Shown here: positions 9,298 through 17,204 of the stretch, piece by piece
How the letters are laid out: every line of letters starts with the position of its first letter
How positions within the stretch are numbered: position 1 is the stretch's first letter
Assembly: GCF_003337715.1 (NCBI RefSeq)
Contig: NZ_QPIX01000001.1
Coordinates: forward strand, 550,682 to 614,681
Direction of reading: 5' to 3'
DNA length: 64,000 nucleotides
From: Ciceribacter lividus
GTDB lineage: Bacteria; Pseudomonadota; Alphaproteobacteria; Rhizobiales; Rhizobiaceae
Program-made: the position numbers and the translations under genes
The notes under the pieces: model-generated
The model's input: the letters and a program-made list of their open reading frames with translations, nothing else
The model's database searches: none
Told to the model about the DNA's origin: nothing

Positions 9298-9766
9298 AGG
9301 GTTACGCCTCGCTACGCATACAAGGCCGATCCGGTCGCCTTGCCCTCGCAACTTCGCCAGGGGCCACCGATCGGCCGAACTCGGGATCTTCCCGCTGCCG
9401 CCACGCCACGGGAAATCCCCTTGCAGACAAGGCCGGAATGCCCGCTTCTTCAAGCGTCGATGAAAAGCTTCCTTATCATCATCCGACCTTCGGGCAAAGC
9501 TTTGCAGCCTATGCCCCTCATATCCGTATCGTAGTGACACATTCGGGTATGCGTTACAATTAAGCGCTCCCGGCATCCCCAGGACAGCTCGTTGTTGTTA
9601 ACAGTTATTTTACAGATAGCACGTGCGAAAAGCCTGCAATGCCGGGCATTTAGGAGATGTTAACCATAGCGACAGGTTTTCCCGCCAAACGAGCGACGTC
9701 TTAAGCAGGTGGCGCCGTATTTCAACCGAGGATCGTCGCCGGGTGTAAGCATGGGAGGTGGCCGTC
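9298..9766. other. 469-bp divergent intergenic region with two CtrA-like boxes
   Basis: Upstream of both the GPR-like gene (left) and the Hpt-like gene (right). Open frames through it lack plausible starts. It has an AT-rich core (about 9590-9670) containing TTAA-N7-TTTA at 9598-9612 and TTTA-N7-TTAA at 9649-9663, each one base from the alphaproteobacterial CtrA consensus TTAA-N7-TTAA. No clear -35/-10 pair could be assigned. Confidence 0.5.
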
Positions 9767-10150
9767 ATGGCAAGTGCAAATGCGGAGATATCGGAACTTC
9801 CTTCGGAGGAAGGACAGGGCGGCGGGCGCTGCCCGTCGCGGGCGAGGCCGGTCGACCTCGTCTATCTGGCCGCGAAGACGCGCGCCGACCGCGCGACCGA
9901 AGCCGAAGTCCTGCAGGCGTTCGCAAGCCAGGTCCGGCAATGCCTGCGATCACTGGTGCCGGGCGGCGACGCGGCCGCCAACAGGACGGCGGCGGCGCGA
10001 CTGAGGGCTGCGGCCCTTGCCGTCGGCGCCTTCGCGCTGTCGGCGACGGCGGAAGCGGTCGAGAGAGACGGTGCGGACACCGATGCGATCGAATCCGTCT
10101 ACTCGCGCGTCATCGAAGCGGAAAACTTCGTCTCGGGCCTTTGTCGCTGA
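9767..10150 (+). CDS. Small Hpt-fold-like protein lacking the phospho-accepting histidine
   Basis: 127 aa, soluble, alpha-helical. Residues 28-100 follow the pattern of histidine phosphotransfer (Hpt) domains: VDLVYLAAKTRADRATEAEVLQ, then FASQ, then RLRAAALAVGA and a final AEAVE. In Hpt proteins the helix reads A-H-x-L-K-G with a phosphorylated His; here it reads A-A-R-L-R-A, so Ala 77 stands where the His would be. ATG 9767 is preceded by GGAGG at 9754-9758 (8-base spacing), better than GTG 9758. It is divergent from the GPR-like gene and upstream of the ferredoxin gene. The fold is inferred from residue pattern only. It could be an adaptor or phosphatase-regulator-like protein rather than a phosphorelay member; function unknown. 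Confidence 0.72.
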   Translation: MASANAEISELPSEEGQGGGRCPSRARPVDLVYLAAKTRADRATEAEVLQAFASQVRQCLRSLVPGGDAAANRTAAARLRAAALAVGAFALSATAEAVERDGADTDAIESVYSRVIEAENFVSGLCR

Positions 10151-10322
10151 GGGGCATTGCGCAAGCGACTATCGTAAAGTCGGCCGCACACGTCGCGGCA
10201 TTTCGGCGGTGCGACACACAGTCTCGTGAAGGAACCCATTCCAGCGGCCCGGAAATGTTGACTGGTTCGGGATTTTCGTGAATGACTTCGGCCGTCTTTC
10301 AATAGTCTATCTGGATGCCCCC

Positions 10323-10643
10323 ATGACCAAGCTGAACATCATCGCGTTCGACGGCACGCGTTTCGAAATCGATGCCGCCGACGGCTCCACCGTGATGGAG
10401 AACGCGGTGCGCAATTCCGTCCCCGGCATCGAGGCAGAGTGCGGCGGCGCCTGCGCCTGCGCGACCTGTCACGTCTATGTCGACGAGGCTTGGACCGAGG
10501 CGGTTGGGGCACCTTCGGCCATGGAAGAGGATATGCTCGACTTCGCCGTCGACGTTCAGCCGAACTCGCGCCTCTCCTGTCAGATCAAGGTGACGCCGGC
10601 GCTCGATGGTCTCGTCGTGAAGGTTCCCGAGCGTCAGGGCTGA
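10323..10643 (+). CDS. Adrenodoxin-type [2Fe-2S] ferredoxin
   Basis: Electron carrier of 106 aa. The cluster ligands are Cys40, Cys46, Cys49 (C-x5-C-x2-C within [14 protein letters not shown]) and Cys86 in RLSCQIK, the layout of vertebrate adrenodoxin and alphaproteobacterial FdVI/FdxB ferredoxins. An additional Cys44 lies inside the cluster loop. ATG 10323 gives the usual N-terminus [11 protein letters not shown]; the open frame begins 45 bases earlier. Partners in this group include cytochromes P450, Fe-S assembly or heme A synthesis; nothing nearby identifies the partner. Likely single gene with its own promoter in 10151-10322. Confidence 0.93.
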   Translation: MTKLNIIAFDGTRFEIDAADGSTVMENAVRNSVPGIEAECGGACACATCHVYVDEAWTEAVGAPSAMEEDMLDFAVDVQPNSRLSCQIKVTPALDGLVVKVPERQG

Positions 10644-10946
10644 GCAGCAGACAAAAAAAAGCCTCGCTCGTCGTGCGTCGAGGAGCGAGGCAAGGGGGGC
10701 GCACCGCCAACAGGCGAGGGAGGAGACACCTGCTACCCGAAGATGCGCCGGGGAGAACCTGACAGACCCGAATCTGGCCGGATAAACTCTCTTTGATCAC
10801 ACGTATAATTCTGTTCTTTAGCAAGTTCTACTGTTAGAAATAGCAGGTTATTCACAGGGTGAAACGCAAGTTCCACTCAAGTTTGACGGGGAAAATCAGG
10901 CTTTTTTGGACGGTGAAGGGCGCGCGGACGGCCGAAAGCGTCAGGG
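10644..10946. other. 303-bp convergent gap, partly AT-rich
   Basis: Between the ends of the ferredoxin and DUF922-like genes. Besides the terminator, 10780-10870 is markedly AT-rich with a TATAAT hexamer at 10804-10809 but no -35 at the right distance. No coding frame looks real. A small RNA is possible but unsupported. Confidence 0.4.
10652..10691 (-). terminator. Rho-independent terminator (leftward)
   Basis: A 9-bp stem GCCTCGCTC (10661-10669) with GAGCGAGGC (10683-10691). Eight A residues at 10653-10660 read as a U-tract only on the minus strand, so it best terminates transcription coming from the DUF922-like gene at 10947-11558; the ferredoxin gene may use the hairpin alone. Confidence 0.78.
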
Positions 10947-11558
10947 TTACCGCTTCGATCGGTAGTTGAGGATGCGAATCATCCGCTTCTCGAAATTCGC
11001 TGCCTCGACGCGGTCGAACCGCAACTGGTCCTTGTCATGGGCGTTGATGATCCGGTCGGTGGTTTCGGCGACCTTGATCTCCATGGCCAGGCAATTGCCC
11101 TGCGGGCGCAGGCCTTTCAGGCTCGTTTCCAGCTTGCGTGCGTATTGACGGGCGATTTCCGCGTGCCGCTCCTCATGTCGGCGGATATCACTGGAAAGCG
11201 CATCCCAGATCAGCGCGAGGTCCTTCCCGGCGCGCTTGCGGTTTTTCCATTTCGGCAGGACGAGCTGGGTCTTCAGCGTCACCTTGGCGGAGCCGACGCG
11301 GCAACGGCCGCCGGATTCGACATAGGTCACGTCTCCGCCGAAACGGATGCGCGTGGCGCCGGGATGGCGGGCGCCCGTCGACATCGTGTAGGGACCCCGC
11401 CGCTCCAGTTCGCGGTCGAGATCCTGGGCGGTCGTGCCGCCGATCTGGAAATAGCTGACCGTCTTGTGGACGATCGTCTCGGCGGTCGCCTGGCTGCTCA
11501 GGAGAGCGAGGATTGCCGCGACGGAAACGAGATACCGGGGGCGGCGCGCAATCTTCAT
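10947..11558 (-). CDS. Secreted DUF922-type putative zinc protease
   Basis: 203 aa with a signal peptide (basic MKIARRPRY, hydrophobic core, cleavage probably after ATAE). The mature protein contains HEERH (an HEXXH zinc motif) followed by AEIARQYARKLE, as in the DUF922 family of predicted secreted zinc-dependent proteases. Two Cys residues (in GGRCRVG and PQGNCLAM) could form a disulfide. It is divergent from folP with only a 100-base gap. Zinc protease activity is predicted from the motif alone; natural substrate unknown. Confidence 0.8.
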   Translation of the reverse strand: MKIARRPRYLVSVAAILALLSSQATAETIVHKTVSYFQIGGTTAQDLDRELERRGPYTMSTGARHPGATRIRFGGDVTYVESGGRCRVGSAKVTLKTQLVLPKWKNRKRAGKDLALIWDALSSDIRRHEERHAEIARQYARKLETSLKGLRPQGNCLAMEIKVAETTDRIINAHDKDQLRFDRVEAANFEKRMIRILNYRSKR

Positions 11559-11658
11559 GCTGGATATCCGCTATGTTGTATTCGATAGGACCTTGGGGCA
11601 TAGGCCCGGCAAGTGCAATATCGAACATGTATCTTTTTTCGCTTCGGGAGGATTCGCC

Positions 11659-12525
11659 GTGACGATGCAGGCAGGCAGAACGGACTGGCTTCTCGCCCAC
11701 GGGCGTCGCCTCGATCTCGCGCGCGGGCGGCTGATGGCGATCGTCAACGTCACGCCGGATTCGTTTTCCGACGGCGGGCAGCATTTCGGCGTCGAAAGTG
11801 CCGTCGCTCATGGTCTGCGGTGCCTCGAGGAAGGGGCGGACATTCTCGACATCGGCGGCGAATCCACTCGGCCGGGCGCGGTCGAAGTCTCTCCCGCCGA
11901 AGAGCAGGATCGCATCCTGCCGGTGATCGAACGGCTGGTACGCGAGCGCGATGCGCTGATTTCGGTCGATACCTACCGTGCGGAAACGGCGCGGCTCGCG
12001 ATTGCCGCCGGCGCCCACATCGTCAACGATGTGCACGGGCTGCAGCGTGAGCCCGATATCGCAAAGGTCGCTGCCGAGACGGGGGCAGGGCTCTGCATCA
12101 TGCACACGGGCCGTGGTCGCGAGAAGCTCCCCGACATGATCGAGGATCAGTTCCTCTTCCTGACGCGTTCGCTGGAGATTGCGGAGGCGGCCGGCATCGC
12201 GCGCGGCGCGATCGTTCTCGACCCGGGCTTCGGCTTCGCCAAGGAAACCGAAGCGGAGAATGTCGAGCTCATGGCCCTCCTCGATGAACTGAAGGCTTTT
12301 GGCTTGCCGCTTCTCGTCGGGACCTCTCGCAAGCGCTTCCTCGGGACGATCACCGGCCGCAGCACACCGGAGCGTGATGCGGCGACTGCGGCGACGACGG
12401 TACTGCTCCGCATGAAGGGGGCGGCCGTTTTCCGGGTCCATAATGTCGCGATCAACAGGGACATGCTTGCGGTTACTGATGCCATTCTGGAGGCCGAACG
12501 GCGGGCAAAGGCGGGTAAACGGTGA
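11659..12525 (+). CDS. folP: Dihydropteroate synthase
   Basis: Condenses p-aminobenzoate with 6-hydroxymethyl-dihydropterin pyrophosphate to make dihydropteroate in the folate pathway; this is the sulfonamide target. TIM-barrel of 288 aa with both family signatures: IVNVTPDSFSDGG near residue 30-42 and DIGGESTRPGA near 70-80, and a late GTSRKRFLG. The frame is open from 11464, but GTG 11659 is preceded by GGAGG at 11647-11651 (7-base spacing); ATG 11665 is an alternative. folK overlaps its stop. No folB lies between folP and folK, although these three genes are commonly adjacent in related bacteria. Confidence 0.95.
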   Translation: MTMQAGRTDWLLAHGRRLDLARGRLMAIVNVTPDSFSDGGQHFGVESAVAHGLRCLEEGADILDIGGESTRPGAVEVSPAEEQDRILPVIERLVRERDALISVDTYRAETARLAIAAGAHIVNDVHGLQREPDIAKVAAETGAGLCIMHTGRGREKLPDMIEDQFLFLTRSLEIAEAAGIARGAIVLDPGFGFAKETEAENVELMALLDELKAFGLPLLVGTSRKRFLGTITGRSTPERDAATAATTVLLRMKGAAVFRVHNVAINRDMLAVTDAILEAERRAKAGKR

Positions 12526-13046
12526 ATATGGACGCTGCGCAGGAATGGCACCGGGCGACGCTCGGCCTCGGCGGCAATATCGGCGATCCTATCGCTGCGA
12601 TGGCGGCTGCGCTACAACGGCTCGATGCGCGCGACGACTGCCGCGTGGTCGCGGTCTCCCGTCTCTATCGCACGCCGCCCTGGGGCAAGACCGACCAGGC
12701 GGATTTCTACAATGCCTGCGCGGTGGTCGAGACGCGGCTTTCCCCCGAGGCGTTGCTCGACGCCTGCCTCGAGATCGAGCGGGAGATGAAAAGGGTGCGG
12801 ATCGAGCGCTGGGGACCGCGGACGATCGACATGGACGTGCTGAGCTATGACGCGCTGGAATGCCGGACGGACCGGCTCGAGGTCCCGCATCCGCGGATGA
12901 GTGAGCGAGCCTTTGTGCTGATGCCGCTCGCCGACATCGCGGCCTCGATGCTCGTCCACGGACGTTCCGTCGCCGCATGGCTCAATGAGAGCGACAAGAC
13001 CGGGATCACGGTTGCCAGCGAGAATGGCGACTGGTGGCGGCGGTAG
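12522..13046 (+). CDS. folK: 2-amino-4-hydroxy-6-hydroxymethyldihydropteridine pyrophosphokinase
   Basis: Transfers pyrophosphate from ATP to 6-hydroxymethyl-dihydropterin, making the substrate for FolP. 174 aa, with GLGGNIGDP near the N-terminus, the FYNACAVVET strand, and the HPPK signature RWGPRTIDMDVL. GTG 12522 overlaps the folP stop (GTGA), suggesting translational coupling; ATG 12528 is the alternative start. Its TAG stop (13044-13046) abuts the stop of the convergent gene at 13047 with no spacer. Confidence 0.95.
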   Translation: MNMDAAQEWHRATLGLGGNIGDPIAAMAAALQRLDARDDCRVVAVSRLYRTPPWGKTDQADFYNACAVVETRLSPEALLDACLEIEREMKRVRIERWGPRTIDMDVLSYDALECRTDRLEVPHPRMSERAFVLMPLADIAASMLVHGRSVAAWLNESDKTGITVASENGDWWRR

Positions 13047-13598
13047 TTACTTCTTGAGCGAGGCGGAGGCGTCCGCGTCCATCTCGCGGTTGAGCGACAG
13101 GCCGATGACCGGGATCATGCGATCCTCGACCTTGACCGAGATGGTGATGTTCATCGCCGTCTCGTTCTGGACGCGAGCGACCATGGCGCCGTTCAGCTTG
13201 GCGCGGTTGATGCCCATGACGACCTTGTCGCCGCTGACCGTGCCGGACACGATGTCGAGACCCTTGCCCCCTGCACCATCGAGGAACTTGCCCTGATAGG
13301 TGTTGCCGACCTGGGTGATGACTGCGTTCATCGGCTGCGAGAAGACACCGACGCGGCAGGTGCCGTCGAGCTTCAGTCCGGTCTCGCCGCTCGACGAGAT
13401 GCCGGTCAGGTTGCAGGTGAACTTGGTGCCCTTGTACTTGCCGGCGACGATCTCGCCCGGCCCTTTCCAGATGCCCGACACGGAATCGAAGAAACGCTTG
13501 TCGCGGGATGCCGCTTCGGCGGACGGCGTGGACAGAACCACGGCGGCAACAGTGAGAGCGGCGAGAGAGCCGATAAAGGACAAGGAACGAAACGACAT
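13047..13598 (-). CDS. Secreted protein of unknown function
   Basis: 183 aa starting MSFRSLSF, with a clear signal peptide (hydrophobic run LAALTVAAVVLS, cleavage after AEA). The mature part is mostly beta strand (short polar/hydrophobic alternations, many Gly) with two Cys residues in KFTCNLTG and DGTCRVG that could pair. It resembles small periplasmic proteins common in rhizobia; no named family recognised. ATG 13598 places the signal peptide at the N-terminus; the open frame extends 42 bases further. No catalytic motif seen. Confidence 0.8.
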   Translation of the reverse strand: MSFRSLSFIGSLAALTVAAVVLSTPSAEAASRDKRFFDSVSGIWKGPGEIVAGKYKGTKFTCNLTGISSSGETGLKLDGTCRVGVFSQPMNAVITQVGNTYQGKFLDGAGGKGLDIVSGTVSGDKVVMGINRAKLNGAMVARVQNETAMNITISVKVEDRMIPVIGLSLNREMDADASASLKK

Positions 13599-13725
13599 CG
13601 GTTCACCCTGGCACGAGCAACAAAAAGACCCGTCTGGCATCTAACGCGAAATTGGTTAATGCTTGGTTTCCTCGGCCGCGGGCCGTTTACCCTGTTGCAG
13701 GAAAAGCGCGTCGGAAACCATCCGG

Positions 13726-14814
13726 CTATTCCTTGCGGGCACCGGGAGCCGAAGTCAAGCGGGGCGCGAGGTCGGCGACGAAATCGCTGATCCCCGGGCG
13801 TTTCAACGCTTTGAACGGCAGGGGCCGGCAAAGATCCATGGCGGCGATGCCGATGCGTGCGGTCATCAGGCCGTTGATTACGCCTTCACCGAGCCGTGCG
13901 GAGAGCCGCGAGGCGAGGCCGTGACCGAGAATCTGCTGCGCGAGCCCGTCACCGACGGCGATCGAGCCGGTGACGGCGAGATGGGCGAGGACGTCCCTGA
14001 AGAGCCGCATCATGCCGAAGGCGCCGGGTCGGCCGCCGTAGAGTTCGGCCATCGCCCGGATCAGCCGGACGACCTCGAACAGCACATAGGCGAGGTCGAC
14101 GACTGCCCGCGGACTGACCGCGGTGACGACCGAGACGCGCTTGGCGCTTCCGAGGATCAGCGCGCGCGCCTTGAGGTCGAGCGGGGCGAGCAGCTCGCGT
14201 TCGGCAAGGGCGATGAGATGCGGCGCGTCGATGACGTCGTCGCGAGCCGCTTCCAGCGTCGCACGGCCGCGCGCGGTCTCCGGGCGTCCGGCGACCAGCT
14301 TGACGAGACGGTCGACGATGGCGCGTGCGGCGCGCGGGCGGGTGCCGGCAGCGGCCGTCTCCGCCTCGGTCTTCAGCGACTGGACGGCATCGAGCCGCCA
14401 CACGCCGAGTATTTCACGGCCGACGGCGACGGCAAGTGCAGCCAAGCCGACGGCGAGCACGGCAAGGGCGGCGTAGCCGAGCCAGTCCGAACGGGTGAAG
14501 AGATCGCGCAAGAGACTGTCGACCCAAAGGCCGAGCGCCAGCGACAGCAGGATCGAGAAAGCGCCGAGCGCCAGCTTTGCGAAGGAGAAGCGCCGGGGCC
14601 GAGGTGTCGCGACCGGAGCGTCCGCGATCTCCGACAGGTCGTTCGTCGAGAGAAACGGATCGTCCGCCTCGGCGACCACCGCGACCTCGTGATCGAAGCT
14701 ACGCGGCGCACGGGCCTGCGGCTGCGCCGGTACCGCGTGCTCCTGTGGCTCGACCGTGAAGGCGGCGGGCCGACGCCCGTTTTCCGGCGGATGGGACGGT
14801 GATTTCTTCGTCAT
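13726..14814 (-). CDS. YcjF-like inner membrane protein (DUF697/TIGR01620)
   Basis: 362 aa. The first 75 residues are polar and proline-rich; two transmembrane helices follow (about 78-100 and 115-137); the C-terminal half (about 190-345) is a DUF697 domain containing VVTAVSPRAVVDLAYVLFE and the Gly-rich GSIAVGDGLAQQILGHGL. Start ATG 14814 overlaps the stop of the YcjX-like gene (ATGA), so the two are translationally coupled, as in E. coli ycjX-ycjF. The pair is often stress- or phage-shock-associated in enterobacteria; the role in rhizobia is unknown. Confidence 0.88.
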   Translation of the reverse strand: MTKKSPSHPPENGRRPAAFTVEPQEHAVPAQPQARAPRSFDHEVAVVAEADDPFLSTNDLSEIADAPVATPRPRRFSFAKLALGAFSILLSLALGLWVDSLLRDLFTRSDWLGYAALAVLAVGLAALAVAVGREILGVWRLDAVQSLKTEAETAAAGTRPRAARAIVDRLVKLVAGRPETARGRATLEAARDDVIDAPHLIALAERELLAPLDLKARALILGSAKRVSVVTAVSPRAVVDLAYVLFEVVRLIRAMAELYGGRPGAFGMMRLFRDVLAHLAVTGSIAVGDGLAQQILGHGLASRLSARLGEGVINGLMTARIGIAAMDLCRPLPFKALKRPGISDFVADLAPRLTSAPGARKE

Positions 14815-16274
14815 GCCAGTTTATCCCCGAGCAGGAACTGCATGGCCCTGTCGAGCCGGATGTGCGGGACGGAAAGGGTAACGCCGCCTCCGGTCTCCTC
14901 GATCTGTGGTGGACGGAAGCGCACGATGTTGAGTTCCGGCAGGTAGGCGCCGTGGCCGGCATCGTCTACGCTGCGGAAGAACCGTTCGGGATCGGCCGGC
15001 AGGTCGCCCGGGAAAATGGCGGTCTTGCGGTTGCCGTCGAAGCGTTCCTTGCCGACGGTCTCGCCCGCCATCGGCGTGCCGACCACCACAGGCAGTTCGT
15101 CGCCGTTCTGCTTCACGGTCGCTTCCCGGGTCGCACGCACGGAGGCGATCGCCATCACCTCGATACCCGCTCCGGTCATGCCGATGCGGGTCGTCGCCCG
15201 ATCGACGAGACGGCGGGTGATCGCCTCGAGCCGGTCGTGGCTCTCGTGATGCAGGTGGTCGGCCTTGGTCGCGGCGACAAGCACCCGGTCGATGCGCCGG
15301 CGAACGAGTGCCGTGAGGAACGAGTTCGAACCCGCACGGAAACAGGCGAGCACGTCGGTGAGGGCGCGTTCGAGGTCCTGCACGGCTTCCGGCCCGCGAT
15401 TGATCGCCTGCAGGGCGTCGACCAGCACGATCTGCCGGTCGAGCCGCGCGAAATGTTCTCGGAAGAAGGGTTTGACCACGACCGATTTGTAGGCCTCGTA
15501 GCGGCGCTCCATCATCGCCCGGAGCGAGCCTTTCGGCGCCCTGGTGTCCGGCAGGTCCGGCAGGGGGGCGAAGGTGAGGGCGGGCGACCCGTCGAGGTCG
15601 CCCGGCATCAGAAAACGTCCGGGCGGCAGTGTCGAGAGCGAGCGCTCGTCCGCCCTGCAGGCCCTGAGATAGGCGGTGAACCGTTCGGCGAGTTCCCGGG
15701 CGAGCGTCTCGTCGGCCGGTGCGTCGCCGTCGACCGTCGCCGTTCGTTCCAGCCATTCGCGCGAAAGTTCCGCCCGGATGCCGGTCCGCGCAAGCCCCAC
15801 CGTGGCGGCGCTGAAGTCGCGATAGTCCTGGCTAAGCAGCGGCAGGTCGAGAAGCCACTCGCCGGGGTAGTCGACGATGTCGACGGAAAGCCGGCCCGGC
15901 GAGAAGAGGCGATTCCAGCCACTGGCGCTCTCATAGGCGATCGTCAGGCGCAGTTCGGAGATTGCGCGGGTGGAATCCGGCCAGATGCGGTCCTTCACGA
16001 GCGCGCGGATGTGATCCTCGTACTGGAAGCGCGGCACGGCGTCGTCCGGTTGCGGCTCGAGCCTCGTCGCGGAGATGCGTCCCGCCTGCAGAGGTTCGAA
16101 GAGCGGCAGACGACCACCATGCAGGAGATTGTGGATGAGCGAGGAGATGAACACCGTCTTGCCGGCGCGGGCAAGGCCGGTCACGCCGAGACGGATCGAC
16201 GGGTTGACAAGGTTTGCCGCCCGGTCTGCCAGATTGTCGAAGGCGATCGCGGCCTCGTCGGCGAAGGATGTCAT
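14811..16274 (-). CDS. YcjX-like P-loop GTPase-type protein (DUF463)
   Basis: 487 aa. The P-loop GLARAGKT lies near residues 33-40 (after IRLGVT); further on, VDIVDYPGEWLLDLPLL matches a switch-II/Walker B region, and VLVAATKADHLHHESH corresponds to an NKxD-like guanine-recognition motif (TKAD). This is the DUF463 family. ATG 16274 (MTSFADEA) is chosen; TTG 16286 has an AGGGA 8 bases upstream and is a real alternative. Four-base overlap with the downstream YcjF-like gene. Likely works with that membrane protein at the inner membrane; the substrate process is not known. Confidence 0.9.
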   Translation of the reverse strand: MTSFADEAAIAFDNLADRAANLVNPSIRLGVTGLARAGKTVFISSLIHNLLHGGRLPLFEPLQAGRISATRLEPQPDDAVPRFQYEDHIRALVKDRIWPDSTRAISELRLTIAYESASGWNRLFSPGRLSVDIVDYPGEWLLDLPLLSQDYRDFSAATVGLARTGIRAELSREWLERTATVDGDAPADETLARELAERFTAYLRACRADERSLSTLPPGRFLMPGDLDGSPALTFAPLPDLPDTRAPKGSLRAMMERRYEAYKSVVVKPFFREHFARLDRQIVLVDALQAINRGPEAVQDLERALTDVLACFRAGSNSFLTALVRRRIDRVLVAATKADHLHHESHDRLEAITRRLVDRATTRIGMTGAGIEVMAIASVRATREATVKQNGDELPVVVGTPMAGETVGKERFDGNRKTAIFPGDLPADPERFFRSVDDAGHGAYLPELNIVRFRPPQIEETGGGVTLSVPHIRLDRAMQFLLGDKLA

Positions 16275-16421
16275 GGATGGCGGCAAGTCGGGTATCCCTG
16301 CGGCAGCGTCACGGTTTCGGCTGAGCGTCCGAAGGACGGGCCGAGCGCAAATATAGGCAGCGGAGGGGCGAGGCGAAAGGGCAGCGCAGCATATCCGAGG
16401 CCTTTCGCCGCCTCAGGCCGT

Positions 16422-16931
16422 TCATCCGGCCAGGAAATCCGCGAGCATCCAGGCGCTGTTGTCCGGTGTTGCCGCTGCCGCACGATCGAGGACGGCAAGG
16501 CCGGCCGTCGGGAAGCCTTCGGGTACCGCCGCCTGGGCCGCCTCGCTGCCGGCGAGCAGGAACAGCGCCTCCTCGATCGAAGGGTTGTGCCCGACAAGCA
16601 TCACCGAGCCGTAATCCTTCAGCGCGCCGAGTATGTCGAAATAGCTGTCGGCGGGGCAGTTGTAGAGCTCGTCGAGATAGCGAAACTCGGTCCGTGTCGC
16701 GTATGCGCCCCGGAAGGCATCGGCGGTTTCGCGGCACCGCCGGGCAGTCGAACTGACGATCAGGTCGGGGCGGTAGCCGCGCTCGATTGCCTGTTCAGCG
16801 ACGCTTGCAGCCTCCTGGCGACCGGCGTCGTTCAGCGCCCGGTCGAAGTCGCGCTCCCCCGGTTGTGCCCAACCGGATTTCGCATGCCGCAGCAGGTAGA
16901 TACGATTTTGGGGTGGCGTCACCGAGGTCAT
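16422..16931 (-). CDS. SixA-type histidine phosphatase
   Basis: 169 aa of the histidine phosphatase (phosphoglycerate mutase-like) superfamily. The catalytic LLRHAKS lies near residue 12-18, Arg of SSTARRCRET is the second pocket residue, and GHNPSIEEAL provides the second catalytic His. The length and LRHAKSGW start fit SixA, which in E. coli dephosphorylates histidine phosphotransfer domains. ATG 16931 (MTSVTPPQ) puts the RHG motif at the usual distance; the open frame extends 45 bases upstream. Same strand as the YcjX/YcjF pair, 147 bases upstream of it. Target protein unknown. Confidence 0.9.
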   Translation of the reverse strand: MTSVTPPQNRIYLLRHAKSGWAQPGERDFDRALNDAGRQEAASVAEQAIERGYRPDLIVSSTARRCRETADAFRGAYATRTEFRYLDELYNCPADSYFDILGALKDYGSVMLVGHNPSIEEALFLLAGSEAAQAAVPEGFPTAGLAVLDRAAAATPDNSAWMLADFLAG

Positions 16932-17204
16932 CCGTTCAGCTTTCTGCGACTGCGCGTGCCCTCTGACTAGCTTCACTGGGGGATGGCCGTCAACTGGGCT
17001 TCCGTAGTGCTCCCTTACGCAAGGGGAAGTGCGGGGGCGACCGGCAGCAAGCGTCTCGAATTTGGAAATAATGCTTAAGAAATAGACATTTAGCTTAATT
17101 ATATGACAGAATTAAAAATGGTTTAAAGCCGGTTGTAAGGCTTGAATGCGCTTTAGCGAAAGGATATACAGCCGCCCATTGAGATGTTCTTCAGGAGAAT
17201 CGCG

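Noticed and set aside
3610-9534. Very long open frames (1,208 and 759 codons) on the plus strand opposite the GPR-like gene
   Set aside because: They are antisense shadows produced by GC-rich codon use of the coiled-coil gene; composition is Gly/Arg/Ala-rich with no domain, and the minus-strand gene is clearly real.
9709-10281. 190-codon frame overlapping the Hpt-like gene
   Set aside because: It overlaps in another frame, is Arg/Gly-rich and has no domain; the 127-residue frame has a good ribosome site and Hpt pattern.
14799-16970. 723-codon plus-strand frame opposite the YcjX and SixA genes
   Set aside because: Shadow of two overlapping real genes; no family features.
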